NCBI GenBank assembly: GCA_001464335.1
Contig: LNEV01000007.1
Coordinates: forward strand, 124,001 to 188,000
Length of the DNA stretch: 64,000 bases
Direction: 5' to 3'
DNA from: Rhizobiales bacterium Ga0077545
GTDB taxonomy: Bacteria > Pseudomonadota > Alphaproteobacteria > Rhizobiales > Methylopilaceae
The position numbers were made by a program, and so were the translations under genes. The notes beneath the pieces are model-generated. The model searched no databases and was not told where the DNA came from. It saw nothing but the letters and a program-made list of their open reading frames with translations. Of this stretch, positions 32,867 to 43,827 are shown piece after piece; position 1 is the stretch's first letter; every line of letters starts with the position of its first letter.

Positions 32867-35800
32867 TTAGACGGCCTCGCGCAGGCGCTCCGCACCTTCC
32901 AGATCGACCGAAACGAGCTGGCTGACGCCGCGCTCGACCATGGTGACGCCGAACAGGCGGTCCATCCGCGCCATGGTCACCGGATTGTGGGTGACGACAA
33001 GGAATCGGGTGTCCGTGTCCTTGCGCATTTCCTCGAGGAGATCGCAGAAGCGGTCGACATTCGCATCGTCGAGCGGCGCATCCACTTCGTCCAGCACGCA
33101 GAGCGGCGCCGGATTGGTGAGGAAGATGGCGAAGATCAGAGCCATAGCTGTCAGCGCCTGCTCGCCGCCCGAGAGCAGCGAGAGCGTCTGCGGCTTCTTT
33201 CCGGGCGGCTTGGCCACGACTTCGAGGCCCGCCTCCAGCGGATCGTCCGATTCGATCAGTTCAAGCGTCGCTTCGCCGCCGCCGAACAGGGTTGCGAACA
33301 GACGGCCGAAATGAGCGTTCACCGCATTGAAGGCCTCGGCGAGACGCTCCCGCCCTTCCTTGTTCAGCGACTGGATGCCCTGGCGCAGGCTCTTGATCGC
33401 CTCCACGAGGTCGTCGCGCTCGGTGAGCAGCGCATCATGCGCGGTCTGCACCTCGGTCAATTCCTCGTCGGCCCGCAGATTGACCGCGCCGAGACGCTCC
33501 CGCTCGGTCCGCTTGCGCTCGAGGTCGTTGGCGATGTCTTCGCTCGGCGCGCTGTCTTTGGCGAGTTCGCGTGTCTCGTGATCCGGCTGGCTGCCGACCG
33601 CCTCGATATAGCGCCGCAGGACATCAGCCAGGCGTTCATTGGCGGCATCGCGCCGCGTCTCCTCGCGGGCCAGAACCTCGCGCGATTCGCCAAGACCGCG
33701 CAGCGCATCCCGCGCGGCGCTTTCGGCGGCGGATTTGCGGCGTTCGCCCTCGGCGAGTTTGTCGGACGCTGCCTGCGCGGCCGCCTCCGCTTCACCGATG
33801 GAGCTCAAAAGCGCGCGCCGCTTGGCCGCGACCTCTTCCGGCACGCCCTGCAGCGAATCGAGTTCGGCCAAAGCCGCGCCGTGGCGCTCGTCGATTTCAT
33901 GGACGCGGTCGGAGGCGCCGCTCTGGCGCTGTTCCCAAGAGGCGCGCTCGCGGGCAATGCTGTCCCGCTGGCGCTGACGGGCCTCGCGTTCGCGGATGAG
34001 CGTTCCGGCCGCCGCGCGCGCATCGGCGGCGACCGCGCGCTCGCGCTCGACTACACGGCGCAGATCTTCCCGCCGCGCTTCGAGATCGGAAACCGGGAGA
34101 AGTTCGGTCAGGGAGGCTTCTGCCTCTTCCAGTCTTTCGCGCGCATCGGCTTCGTCGGCGGAGCTGCGTTCGAGTTGCTCGGCCAGAGCCTGACGGCGCG
34201 CATTGTCGCGGGCGGCTTCGCGTTCGGCCTGCTGGGCGCGCTCGCGGGTCTGATCGAGAACGCGGCGGGCGGTGCGCACCTGCTCGCGCGCACTCTGTTC
34301 GCGCTGCACGGCGGCGACGGATGCCGTTTCGCTTGCCGCGCTCGCGGCCTTGCGGCCTTGCACGCGCTCATCGGCCGAGATCAGGGCCTGCTCGATTTCC
34401 TTCAGGCGGTTGCGCGCCGCAAGACGACGCGCCGAGGCCGTCTCGGCATCCGCGCGGACGACAAAACCGTCCCAGCGCCACAGATCGCCCTCGCGCGAAA
34501 CAAGACGCTGCCCGGTGGCAAGGAGCCTCTGCAGGCGCGGACCGTCCTCGCGCGAAACCACACCGATCTGCGCGAGACGGCGGGCGAGAGCGGACGGCGC
34601 ATCGATCTGCGCAAGCAGCGGCTCGGCACCGTCCGGCAAAGCAGGATCGCTCCCGGAATTGTCGGCACCGCCCCAATGAACCGGCGAGGCTTCATCGAGC
34701 GGAACGCCGAGATCTTCCCCGAGCGCCGCAGCCAGAGCCGCTTCATAGCCGCGCGCGGCCTGAAGCTTGTCGATGACCGGCACCCACTGCTTCTTGCTGT
34801 CGCCGTCCAGCATGCGGGCCAGCGTTGTCGCTTCGACCTGCAGACGGTTGAGTTCAGCCTCTGCCTCGCGCTGGGCCTGACGCGCCTGCGCTGCGCCGTC
34901 GCGTGCGGCGGCGAGCGCCTGTTCGGCAGCAAGAACCTCGCCTTCGGCATCCTGCATCGCGATGTCGGCCGCTTCGACATCGGCGGTGAAATCGGAGAGC
35001 TGGCGCGGCGGGGCCGAGGCTTCGAGCTGGCGCTGTTCGTTCTGAAGGCGCTGCAGGTCCGCGATCAGACGCTGATGGCGGTTCGCGGCCTCGTTGCGCA
35101 CACGTGTCAGCGCATCGCGCTCGGCGGTGCGCGCCGCCAATGCTGCGGAGGCTTCGGCGAAACCGGTTTCGGCCTCGCGCAACGTGGCTTCGATTTCCGC
35201 GACGCGAGCCTGCGCGATTTCCTCGCGTTCGGAGGAACCGGCGTCCTCGCCCTCCAGAGCCTCGAGATCGGCGGCGAAGCGCGCGAGTGTCTCGACGGCG
35301 TCCTTCGCCAGCGCTTCCTCGCGCCTCTTGTCGTTTTCGAGCTGGGCGATGCGACGCTGAAGATCGGCCATCTTCTCGCGTGCCTGCCGTTCCTCGCGGT
35401 CCAGATCCTCGCCCGCGCGCTTGAGGCGCTCCAGGGCGGCGCGGGCGGCCGCGGCCTGATCGCGCATCACGGGCAGTTCATGGCCCGCGAGAGCGTCGGT
35501 CTTCGCCGATTCACCCTGCGTCAGGGTCTTCTCGGCAACGACCCGTTCGGCCTCGGCCAGAGAAATGCGCGAGGCATCGCGCTCGGCTTCCGCCTCGACA
35601 AAGGCCCGCGCAAGCTGCAGCGATTCGAGGCGGCGGATATCGCCGGCAAGCTCACGATACTTCACCGCCTGACGGGCCTGACGCTTCAGGCTGTCGAGCT
35701 GCGAGCGCATGCGGGTCAGAACGTCTTCAACGCGATCGAGATTCTGCTCGGCCGTCTTCAGCTTCAGTTCCGCCTCATGGCGTCGCGCGTGAAGACCGGC

Positions 35801-36310
35801 AATGCCGGCCGCCTCTTCGAGCACGCGGCGGCGCGCTTCGGGCTTGGCGTTGATGATTTCGCCGATCTGGCCCTGACGCACGAGCGCCGGGGAGCGCGCA
35901 CCGGTCGAGGCATCGGCGAACAGAAGCTGCACGTCGCGTGCGCGCACTTCCTTTCCGTTGATGCGGTAGGTCGAGCCCTTGTCGCGCTCGATGCGGCGCG
36001 AAATCTCGATCTCTTCTTCGTTCGTATAAGGCGCGGGCGCACTTTTTTCCGCGTTGTCGAGCGCGATGACGACTTCGGCCGAATTTCGCGAGGGACGTCC
36101 GCCCGAACCCGAGAAGATCACGTCTTCCATCGCGGCCGCGCGCAGAGCCTTGTGCGAGCCCTCGCCCATCGCCCAGCGCAGACCCTCGACCAGATTGGAT
36201 TTGCCGCAGCCGTTCGGGCCGACAATGCCGGTCAGTCCGCGCTCAATGTGAAGCTCGGACGGATCGACAAAAGTCTTGAAGCCGACAAGGCGAAGTCGGT
36301 TGAGCTTCAT
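32867..36310 (-). CDS. smc: Chromosome segregation protein SMC
   Basis: A 1147-aa SMC ATPase, the core of the bacterial condensin that organises and separates chromosomes. The head N terminus has MKLNRLRLVGFKTFVDPSE and the Walker A GPNGCGKSN (about 31-39). Long coiled coils follow, broken by a hinge near 500-650. The C-terminal head has the signature LSGGEQALTAMAL (about 1045) and Walker B PLCVLDEVDAPLDD. It lies downstream of dsbA and upstream of a terminator. ScpA/ScpB partners are not in the window. Confidence 0.96.
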   Translation of the reverse strand: MKLNRLRLVGFKTFVDPSELHIERGLTGIVGPNGCGKSNLVEGLRWAMGEGSHKALRAAAMEDVIFSGSGGRPSRNSAEVVIALDNAEKSAPAPYTNEEEIEISRRIERDKGSTYRINGKEVRARDVQLLFADASTGARSPALVRQGQIGEIINAKPEARRRVLEEAAGIAGLHARRHEAELKLKTAEQNLDRVEDVLTRMRSQLDSLKRQARQAVKYRELAGDIRRLESLQLARAFVEAEAERDASRISLAEAERVVAEKTLTQGESAKTDALAGHELPVMRDQAAAARAALERLKRAGEDLDREERQAREKMADLQRRIAQLENDKRREEALAKDAVETLARFAADLEALEGEDAGSSEREEIAQARVAEIEATLREAETGFAEASAALAARTAERDALTRVRNEAANRHQRLIADLQRLQNEQRQLEASAPPRQLSDFTADVEAADIAMQDAEGEVLAAEQALAAARDGAAQARQAQREAEAELNRLQVEATTLARMLDGDSKKQWVPVIDKLQAARGYEAALAAALGEDLGVPLDEASPVHWGGADNSGSDPALPDGAEPLLAQIDAPSALARRLAQIGVVSREDGPRLQRLLATGQRLVSREGDLWRWDGFVVRADAETASARRLAARNRLKEIEQALISADERVQGRKAASAASETASVAAVQREQSAREQVRTARRVLDQTRERAQQAEREAARDNARRQALAEQLERSSADEADARERLEEAEASLTELLPVSDLEARREDLRRVVERERAVAADARAAAGTLIREREARQRQRDSIARERASWEQRQSGASDRVHEIDERHGAALAELDSLQGVPEEVAAKRRALLSSIGEAEAAAQAASDKLAEGERRKSAAESAARDALRGLGESREVLAREETRRDAANERLADVLRRYIEAVGSQPDHETRELAKDSAPSEDIANDLERKRTERERLGAVNLRADEELTEVQTAHDALLTERDDLVEAIKSLRQGIQSLNKEGRERLAEAFNAVNAHFGRLFATLFGGGEATLELIESDDPLEAGLEVVAKPPGKKPQTLSLLSGGEQALTAMALIFAIFLTNPAPLCVLDEVDAPLDDANVDRFCDLLEEMRKDTDTRFLVVTHNPVTMARMDRLFGVTMVERGVSQLVSVDLEGAERLREAV

Positions 36311-36345
36311 GCGTTACCTAACAGTGCCCCGAACCCGTGCCAGGC

Positions 36346-37059
36346 TCACTTGACGGGAAGGGAAGCGATTTCCTTCTCGAACTCTTCGATCGAGAGGGCA
36401 CCGCGCTTGACGCGACCGTTGAAGAAGAAGGTCGGCGTGGAGCTGACGCCGAACTTTTCGGACGCGCGCTGGCGCTCTGCAAGGACGTTGTCCATCAGCC
36501 CCTGATTCGACAAGCAAGCCTCAAGAGACTCCTGCGTAAAACCAAGCTGCTTGGCGAAGCCTTGCAGCCACACGAAAGGGTCCTGTGCGCCCAGGAGCTC
36601 GTTCTGCTTGGCGAAGAAGGCATCGACCACGGGGAAGTATTTTCCGTCACCCGCGCAGCGCGCGAGCATTGCTCCGGCCGTCGCATACTGATCGAGCGGG
36701 AAATCGCGGTAAATCAGGCGAACCTTCCCGGTGTCGATGAGGCGCTTCTTTACTTCCGGCAGCGTCTCGTCGTGGAAGACGCGGCAGTGCGAGCAGGTCA
36801 GCGACGCGTATTCGACGACGGTGACCGGCGCATTCGGATCGCCCAGAGCATTGTCCGGAACGGCGCCCGACTTCAAAAGCTCCTCGAGATTGACCGTATC
36901 TCCTGCGGCGGAGGGAGCCGGCGCATTCGCAACAGGCGTGCTGCGTTCGGCGGCCCCGCTCACCAGCGAGGCATCGCTGCTCTGCTGCGTGAAATAATAG
37001 AAAGCACCCCCGCCGATCACGACGGTTGCGGCAAGAGCGATCAGCAGGGACCGGTTCAT
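36346..37059 (-). CDS. DsbA-family thiol oxidoreductase
   Basis: A 237-aa membrane-tethered thioredoxin-fold protein. A signal/anchor helix covers about 5-25 (LLIALAATVVIGGGAFYYF). The active site is CSHC (about 87-90, LTCSHCRVFH), and FGVSSTPTFFFNG holds the cis-Pro. It introduces or shuffles disulfides in exported proteins. The ATG at 37059 (GGAA upstream) is chosen because upstream sequence in frame is not DsbA-like. It sits between the DciA-like gene and smc, an order often seen in Hyphomicrobiales. Confidence 0.88.
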   Translation of the reverse strand: MNRSLLIALAATVVIGGGAFYYFTQQSSDASLVSGAAERSTPVANAPAPSAAGDTVNLEELLKSGAVPDNALGDPNAPVTVVEYASLTCSHCRVFHDETLPEVKKRLIDTGKVRLIYRDFPLDQYATAGAMLARCAGDGKYFPVVDAFFAKQNELLGAQDPFVWLQGFAKQLGFTQESLEACLSNQGLMDNVLAERQRASEKFGVSSTPTFFFNGRVKRGALSIEEFEKEIASLPVK

Positions 37060-37145
37060 CAACGAAGTTCCTTTCGGGCGCGCCGAATTCGGCGTTCTGA
37101 ATAGAGGCTTTTGCCAAGCTTGGAAATGTGGCGGTTTTGGCCCGG

Positions 37146-37649
37146 TTACCGCTTGCGGGAACTCACGATTGCGCGGCCAAGCCTTTGCAGGGCTTCGGCA
37201 AGACGACCATCCTCGAGCCCCGAGGTCAGCCCGGCGATGCGCGCTTCTTCCTCGGGCGGAATGACGCGCTCCACGATTTTCTGCGCCTTGCGGCGGCGCA
37301 CCGGTCCCTGCTTGAGCTTGATTGCCCCAACGCACCGCCAGCCGAAATAGCGGTTGATGCGCTCGATGATCTGGCCCTGCTGCATCTGGAATTCGAGCGA
37401 AAAGGCGCCTTCGACCTGCACATGAAGCGTGGCGGGATCGCGGTTCCTTCCCTGCCCCTTCGCACCTTTCGGCCAGGCCAGCCGGACCGGCTCGGACCGG
37501 CTTCCAAGATCGGGACCGGCGATGTCAGCCCACCGCAACAGGATTTCGCTGCCCGCAAAGCCCTGCGCGGCCGCGGCTTCGCCCATCGCCTCGGGAACGA
37601 GTTCGGCAAGACTGCGCGTGATGCGCTTTTTCGTCGGGGCCTGCGCCAT
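37146..37649 (-). CDS. DUF721/DciA-like protein
   Basis: A 167-aa protein of the DUF721 group, which includes DciA, the loader of the replicative helicase in bacteria that lack DnaC. The conserved core is LRWADIAGPDLGSRSEPVRL (about 48-67) and LEFQMQQGQIIERINRYFGW. The ATG at 37649 is preferred (GGAGG upstream); an in-frame start ten codons earlier exists. It is divergent from mutY, with about 96 bases between. Helicase loading by this gene is inferred from family. Confidence 0.8.
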   Translation of the reverse strand: MAQAPTKKRITRSLAELVPEAMGEAAAAQGFAGSEILLRWADIAGPDLGSRSEPVRLAWPKGAKGQGRNRDPATLHVQVEGAFSLEFQMQQGQIIERINRYFGWRCVGAIKLKQGPVRRRKAQKIVERVIPPEEEARIAGLTSGLEDGRLAEALQRLGRAIVSSRKR

Positions 37650-37745
37650 GTCCCATTTGCCTCCTCGAAAACTCCGCACGCAAGCGGCAGAAAGGAAGCT
37701 GTGGAAGGCGGGGAGAAAACCGCAACTTCACGCTATAAGGAGCTG

Positions 37746-38807
37746 ATGGCCCTCGCTGCCCGACGCTCGAAAACAGCGCCCGCCCCCGCAGAAACCTTGC
37801 TCGCCTGGTATGACCGGCATCGCCGCCGCTTGCCCTGGCGCGCTCTGCCCGGAGAGAGCGCCGATCCCTATCGTGTCTGGCTCTCGGAGATCATGCTGCA
37901 GCAGACGACCGTTGTCGCGGCCGGCCCCTACTTCCTGAAATTCCTCCAGCGTTTCCCGGACGTCGTTACTTTGGCCGAAGCGCCGCTCGACGATGTCCTG
38001 CGGCTTTGGGCGGGGCTCGGCTATTACGCCCGAGCGCGCAACCTGCACGCCTGCGCAAAAGCCGTCGCCGCGCTGGGCGGTGTCTTTCCGGACACCGAAG
38101 ACGGCCTTCGCGCACTTCCCGGCATCGGCCCCTACACGGCAGCCGCCATTGCCGCCATCGCTTTCAACCGCCCGGCGACCATCGTGGACGGAAATGTCGA
38201 GCGTGTGATTACACGCATCCATGCGGTGGAAGAGGAACTCCCGCGGGCAAAACCGAAAATCCGCGCGCTCGCCGATCCGCTGACGCCGCAGGACCGGCCG
38301 GGCGATTATGCGCAGGCCATCATGGATCTCGGCGCAACGATCTGCACGCCCAGGAAACCGGCTTGCGCCCTGTGTCCGTGGAATTCGGATTGCGAGGCCC
38401 ATGCGCAACGCATCGAGGAGAGTTTTCCGCGCAAGGCCGCGAAGACGCAGAAACCGCAGCGCCACGGCGCGGCCTTCGTCGCCATGCGTGCGGACGGCGC
38501 CATTCTGCTGCGCAGGCGCGACGAAAAAGGCCTTCTCGGCGGCATGACGGAAATTCCCGGAAGCCCCTGGGGCGAGAAGCGCCCGAAGGCCGATGCACGG
38601 ACATCCGCGCCGCTGCCGGGCGAGTGGCGAACATTGCCCGGCACCGTCACCCACGTCTTTTCGCATTTTGCGCTCGAACTTGAGGTGCTCACTGCACAGT
38701 TCCCGCACAAGACGAAACCGCCCAAGGATTGCTGGTGGTCTCTGGAAGTGGACGCGGAAGCCCTGCCGAGCGTCATGCGCAAAGTGGTGGAACACGCGCG
38801 GCGCTGA
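37746..38807 (+). CDS. mutY: A/G-specific adenine glycosylase
   Basis: Base-excision repair enzyme (353 aa) that removes adenine mispaired with 8-oxoguanine. It has the catalytic Glu in WLSEIMLQQTTV, the helix-hairpin-helix ALPGIGPYTAAAI with the Asp in IVDGNVERV, and a 4Fe-4S cluster motif C-x6-C-x2-C-x5-C (ICTPRKPACALCPWNSDC). The C-terminal Nudix-like MutT domain (about 235-350) recognises 8-oxoG. AAGGAG precedes the ATG. It is divergent from the dciA-like gene. Confidence 0.95.
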   Translation: MALAARRSKTAPAPAETLLAWYDRHRRRLPWRALPGESADPYRVWLSEIMLQQTTVVAAGPYFLKFLQRFPDVVTLAEAPLDDVLRLWAGLGYYARARNLHACAKAVAALGGVFPDTEDGLRALPGIGPYTAAAIAAIAFNRPATIVDGNVERVITRIHAVEEELPRAKPKIRALADPLTPQDRPGDYAQAIMDLGATICTPRKPACALCPWNSDCEAHAQRIEESFPRKAAKTQKPQRHGAAFVAMRADGAILLRRRDEKGLLGGMTEIPGSPWGEKRPKADARTSAPLPGEWRTLPGTVTHVFSHFALELEVLTAQFPHKTKPPKDCWWSLEVDAEALPSVMRKVVEHARR

Positions 38808-38828
38808 ACTCGTCCGCGCGGGCAAGGC

Positions 38829-39728
38829 CTACACTACGACGATGCCCTGATGCTTGGCCTTGTTGTCCGGCTCGACATGGATCGTGACACGCGCGCCCTC
38901 GACGCCATCCTGTATGGCGTGTTCGATGCGGTCGCAGATGTCGTGCGCATCCGACACGCTCATCGTGCCGTGCACGACGAGATGAAAATCGACGAAGATC
39001 GCACTTCCCGCCTGCCGCGTGCGGATGTCGTGCGCTTCCAGCGCGCCACTGGCTTCCGTCGAAATGATGCGGCGGATCACATCGAGCGTCTCAGGCTCGA
39101 CCGCTTCGTCCATCAATCCGCCGACCGATTCACGGGTCAGCTTGAAACCTGTCCAGATGATGTTGACCGCAACGAGCGCCGCGAGCACCGGATCGAGCAC
39201 CGGCATCTGGAAGACGACCGCGGCGACAAGGCCGAAGAACACACCGATCGATGTGATGACATCCGTCATGAGGTGATGGCCGTCGGCCTTGAGGGCCGGC
39301 GAGCGATGGCGGCGTCCGATGCGGATGAGAAGCAGTGCCCAGACGACGTTCACCGCGGTCGCCGCCATGTTGATCGCAAGCCCCTTCACGGGAGCTTCCA
39401 TGGGTCGAGGTTCGAAGAAGGCGAACCAGGATTCCCGCAGGATCGACAGCGCCGCGATGGTGATCAGGACACCGGCGAGAACCGCCGACAGATATTCCGC
39501 CTTCGAATGCCCGTACGGATGATTGTCATCGGCCGGCTGGAATGACACCCACAGCGCAAAAGCGGCCGCGGCCGAGGTGACGACATTGATGATGCTTTCG
39601 AGCGCGTCGGAATACAGCGCGACCGAACCCGTCACCCACCAGGCAAACGCCTTCAGGCCGAGAACCACAAGGCTCACGACGATGTTGGCGATCGCGATTT
39701 TCAGAAGAAGACGATTCTTGGCGGCCAT
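38829..39728 (-). CDS. Cation diffusion facilitator (zinc/iron efflux)
   Basis: A 299-aa CDF-family transporter with about six helices that exports divalent metal by proton antiport. The transport-site motifs are VALYSDALESIINV (first Asp/Glu site) and LKADGHHLMTDVITSIG (His-Asp in the fifth helix). A cytoplasmic C-terminal domain follows (about 210-295; DIRTRQAGSAIFVDFHL). It starts at MAAKNRL; upstream in-frame ATGs are possible. It lies between mutY and ccrM. Metal specificity unknown. Confidence 0.87.
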   Translation of the reverse strand: MAAKNRLLLKIAIANIVVSLVVLGLKAFAWWVTGSVALYSDALESIINVVTSAAAAFALWVSFQPADDNHPYGHSKAEYLSAVLAGVLITIAALSILRESWFAFFEPRPMEAPVKGLAINMAATAVNVVWALLLIRIGRRHRSPALKADGHHLMTDVITSIGVFFGLVAAVVFQMPVLDPVLAALVAVNIIWTGFKLTRESVGGLMDEAVEPETLDVIRRIISTEASGALEAHDIRTRQAGSAIFVDFHLVVHGTMSVSDAHDICDRIEHAIQDGVEGARVTIHVEPDNKAKHQGIVVV

Positions 39729-39801
39729 GTCGGCGCCGCGCATAGACCCGGGCGCGGCGCAAAACAACAGCTAAGATTGCACTTGCGAGGCGTTCGCGAA
39801 A

Positions 39802-40977
<1,176 letters not shown>

Positions 40978-40996
40978 TCAACCTTAAGGGCTGGCT

Positions 40997-41011
40997 AAAA
41001 ATCAGGGTTAA
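40997..41011 (-). promoter_or_regulatory. Weak CtrA-like box upstream of ccrM
   Basis: On the minus strand TTAA-CCCTGAT-TTTT matches six of the eight fixed CtrA bases. It lies about 60 bases before the ccrM start, where CtrA binds in Caulobacter. Weak by itself, supported by context. Confidence 0.35.
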
Positions 41012-41037
41012 CAAAGGCTTGGCTGAGCCGCCGAACC

Positions 41038-41667
41038 TTACCCTTGCGAGCCGCGTCCTGCCGGCTTGGTGTCGAAACCGACACGGAATTCCCAGCCCTT
41101 GAGCCGGTTCCGCGGCATCGGCACGCTGCCGAGTTCTTCGACATGCGTAAAGGTCACGCCGGTTTGATCCGGCGGAATGACGACCTGCAATTTGGTGACC
41201 GTCGACATGACGACGTTGCGGTCGTTGTCCATCACGACGAAACGGATCGGCACGTCGAGCTTCTGGCCGGGCGTGCCCTTCGGCCCGACCAGCGCGCGGC
41301 CGGTGACGCCGATGCGCAGACCCGCCTCGACACCGAGATCCACGCATTCGCGCGCCATGTCGCCGAAACGGACCTGATAGCGCACCGCCATCGGATCACC
41401 CTCCTTGCCGCGTTCGTAGACGATGTGCGCCGCCGTACCCGGCTGCACCCACACGGTCGGGCACGAAATCGGATTGCGGGTTTGCGCCGGGCCGCGCGTC
41501 TCGGGCTTGCTGCCGAAGGGTATGATGTTGGAGAAAAAGCCTTTTTTCTCGCCGCTCTCCTGGGCGGACGCCGGGACCGCCACGGCCAGAACCGCGCTTA
41601 CGACCATCAGCGACAGCCCGAACCTGCAAATCCGGGACGCGTATGCTATATTAAGCGCCTTGGACAT
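41038..41667 (-). CDS. Conserved exported protein, function unknown
   Basis: A 209-aa predicted periplasmic or outer-membrane protein. The signal peptide ends at about residue 36 (VPASAQES). The mature part has a Cys-containing ISCPTVWVQPGTAAH, VYERG, ARECVDLG and later GRALVGPKGTPGQ motifs. I recall this pattern in hypothetical exported proteins of Hyphomicrobiales near ccrM/ispH, but no function is known to me. Two conserved Cys may form a disulfide. It is upstream of ccrM on the same strand and divergent from ispH. Confidence 0.72.
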   Translation of the reverse strand: MSKALNIAYASRICRFGLSLMVVSAVLAVAVPASAQESGEKKGFFSNIIPFGSKPETRGPAQTRNPISCPTVWVQPGTAAHIVYERGKEGDPMAVRYQVRFGDMARECVDLGVEAGLRIGVTGRALVGPKGTPGQKLDVPIRFVVMDNDRNVVMSTVTKLQVVIPPDQTGVTFTHVEELGSVPMPRNRLKGWEFRVGFDTKPAGRGSQG

Positions 41668-41762
41668 ATTCTGGCTCTCCGGATTTCCCCACGCACCCTA
41701 CCGGGACCTTATAGCCTGCCGGGGCAGGCGCTTGACAAGACCCGCGACAAACCGGCACGACG

Positions 41763-42749
41763 GTGACGATGACTGCTAAACCGCCTCTCAAGATACTTCT
41801 GTGTGCGCCGCGCGGCTTCTGCGCGGGCGTGGTCCGTGCCATCGACGTTGTCGAAAAGGCACTGAAACTCTACGGCGCGCCGGTCTATGTGCGCCATGAG
41901 ATCGTCCATAACAAATACGTGGTCGAGAGCCTGAAGCGGAAGGGCGCGGTTTTCGTCGAGGAACTGGATGAGGTTCCGGACGACACCAAGGCGCCGGTCA
42001 TTTTCTCCGCGCACGGCGTCGCCAAGACGATTCCCGCAGAAGCAGGCCGCCGCAACTTCCAGATTCTGGACGCCACCTGCCCGCTGGTCACCAAGGTGCA
42101 TCGCGAGGCGGAGATCCATTACAAGCGCGGCAAGGAAATCATCCTGATCGGCCATGCCGGCCATCCGGAAGTCGTCGGCACGATCGGCCAGTTGCCGGAT
42201 GGCGCGGTGAAGCTCGTGCAGACGGTCGAGGACGTCGATGCCTTCGTTCCGGAAAACCCGGACAAGCTCGCTTTCGTCACCCAGACCACCTTGTCGGTCG
42301 AAGAGACGTCGGGAATCATCGAGGCGCTGAAGCGCCGTTTCCCGAACATCACCGTCCCGCACAAGGAAGACATCTGCTACGCGACGACGAACCGTCAGGA
42401 AGCGGTGAAGCAGATCGCGCATGAATGCGATGCCTTCATCACGGTCGGCTCGCCGAATTCGTCCAACTCGCAGCGCCTGCGCGAAGTCGCCGAACAGCGC
42501 GGCTGCGCGGTCTCGCGTCTTGTCGACGGCGCCCACCAGATCGACTGGGCCGAATTCGCAGACATCCGCACGCTCGGCATTTCGGCCGGCGCCTCCGCTC
42601 CTGAGGTGCTCGTCGAACAGATCATCGACGCCTTCGCCGAACGCTTCGAAGTCGAAGTCGAGACGGTCGCCGCCATTGAGGAAAACATGTTCTTCCCGCT
42701 GCCGCGTCCCCTGCGCGGCATGGACGTCGACGGCGCCAGCGCGGCCTGA
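41763..42749 (+). CDS. ispH: 4-hydroxy-3-methylbut-2-enyl diphosphate reductase
   Basis: Iron-sulfur enzyme (328 aa) for the last step of the non-mevalonate pathway, giving IPP and DMAPP. Three cluster Cys are visible in APRGFCAGV (about 20), DATCPLV and [10 protein letters not shown]; the substrate motif is [12 protein letters not shown] start two codons later (41769) is also possible. It is upstream of thrB and rnhA, the usual alphaproteobacterial trio, but here an EamA gene on the other strand sits between ispH and thrB. Confidence 0.95.
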   Translation: MTMTAKPPLKILLCAPRGFCAGVVRAIDVVEKALKLYGAPVYVRHEIVHNKYVVESLKRKGAVFVEELDEVPDDTKAPVIFSAHGVAKTIPAEAGRRNFQILDATCPLVTKVHREAEIHYKRGKEIILIGHAGHPEVVGTIGQLPDGAVKLVQTVEDVDAFVPENPDKLAFVTQTTLSVEETSGIIEALKRRFPNITVPHKEDICYATTNRQEAVKQIAHECDAFITVGSPNSSNSQRLREVAEQRGCAVSRLVDGAHQIDWAEFADIRTLGISAGASAPEVLVEQIIDAFAERFEVEVETVAAIEENMFFPLPRPLRGMDVDGASAA

Positions 42750-42796
42750 CGGGCGGCGGAAGGCGATCCCGACCGCCTTCCAGCTCACCACACCTC

Positions 42797-43681
42797 TCAG
42801 GCATTCACGACCAGCACCACTCCTAAAATGACCAGCGCGAGGCCGATGAGCTCGCGTGCGGACGTGCCTTCGCGGAAGAAGCGAAGGGACACGAGTTGCG
42901 CAAACAGCACCTCGATGACGGCAAGTGTTCGTACGCGCGCGACGGTCTCAAGCGCGTAGGCGCAGAACCAGAGCAGCGAGGCAAAAGCGCCGGTGAAGCC
43001 AGCGAGAAGCGAAAACTTCCAACCCGAGAACACCGCTTTCAGATCGCCCGGGGCGCGCCACATCAGCCATGCGGTCAGGCCAAGGCTTTGCAGCACCATC
43101 GCCACCGCGAGCGTGAAGGACGCGGCCATCAGAAAGTCCATGCCCGAGCCGAGCGTCGCGCCGCGATATCCGACGGAGGCGATCGAAAACAAAGCACCCG
43201 ATCCGAGGCCGAGCAGGATCGATGCGGGATCGACCGGCGTGCCGCGCCGTGGCCAGGAGAGGAGAATCGTTCCGAATGTCACCGCCAGGACCGACAGCGC
43301 GACACCAACGGTCAGCGGTTCGCCCAGAATAAGAAACGCAAAGATCGCGACCTGAACGGGCGAAGTGTTCGACATCGCGATGGCGAACGAGAACGAGCGC
43401 CCCATTGCCCCCAACAGGCAGACCGTCGCCAGAACCTGCGTCAGCGCCGCAAGGACCGTCCAGCCGAGGAACTCCCAGCCCGGCAGAGCGGGCACGCCGC
43501 GCACCGCCGTGAGAGCGGCGAGAAACGCCAATGCGAAGGGTAGCCCGTAGACGAAGCGCGCATAGGTCGCGCCGAGCGTTCCTGCGGAGCCGGAAATTCG
43601 GCGCTGTGTCGCGTTGCGCACCGTCTGGGCGGCGGCCGCTATCAGAACAAAAACGGCCCAGGTCCAATCGGGTGGGATCAC
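42797..43681 (-). CDS. EamA/DMT-family transporter
   Basis: A 294-aa membrane protein with about ten hydrophobic helices and the EamA repeat pattern (ARFVYGLPFALAF, VQVAIFAFLILGEPLTVGVALSV in the first half; VLFAQLVSLRFFREGTSARELIG in the second). Drug/metabolite superfamily; the substrate is unknown. It lies on the opposite strand between ispH and thrB, so it looks like a local insertion into a conserved gene group. Confidence 0.85.
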   Translation of the reverse strand: MIPPDWTWAVFVLIAAAAQTVRNATQRRISGSAGTLGATYARFVYGLPFALAFLAALTAVRGVPALPGWEFLGWTVLAALTQVLATVCLLGAMGRSFSFAIAMSNTSPVQVAIFAFLILGEPLTVGVALSVLAVTFGTILLSWPRRGTPVDPASILLGLGSGALFSIASVGYRGATLGSGMDFLMAASFTLAVAMVLQSLGLTAWLMWRAPGDLKAVFSGWKFSLLAGFTGAFASLLWFCAYALETVARVRTLAVIEVLFAQLVSLRFFREGTSARELIGLALVILGVVLVVNA

Positions 43682-43701
43682 AACCGCGCACCGGGCTCGA
43701 G

Positions 43702-43722
43702 GAATCGGAGGCTTGAGGAATC
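43702..43722. promoter_or_regulatory. Two GAATC sites in a short direct repeat before thrB
   Basis: GAGGAATC occurs twice, with GAATC at 43702-43706 and 43718-43722, 16 bases apart. Both are CcrM targets in the 146-base divergent region between the EamA gene and thrB. Confidence 0.3.
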
Positions 43723-43827
43723 ACAGGCGAGGTTTGACGCTCGGAGGATCAGCCGATAACACGCGGCCAGCGGCGCCAACAATCGTGTGGGTGTTCGACT
43801 TATCGCTAATCAGAAGCTCCCTCCCGC

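Noticed and set aside
32987-36505. 1172-aa open frame on + antisense to smc
   Set aside because: Shadow of smc; smc has all ABC head motifs and the antisense product has none.
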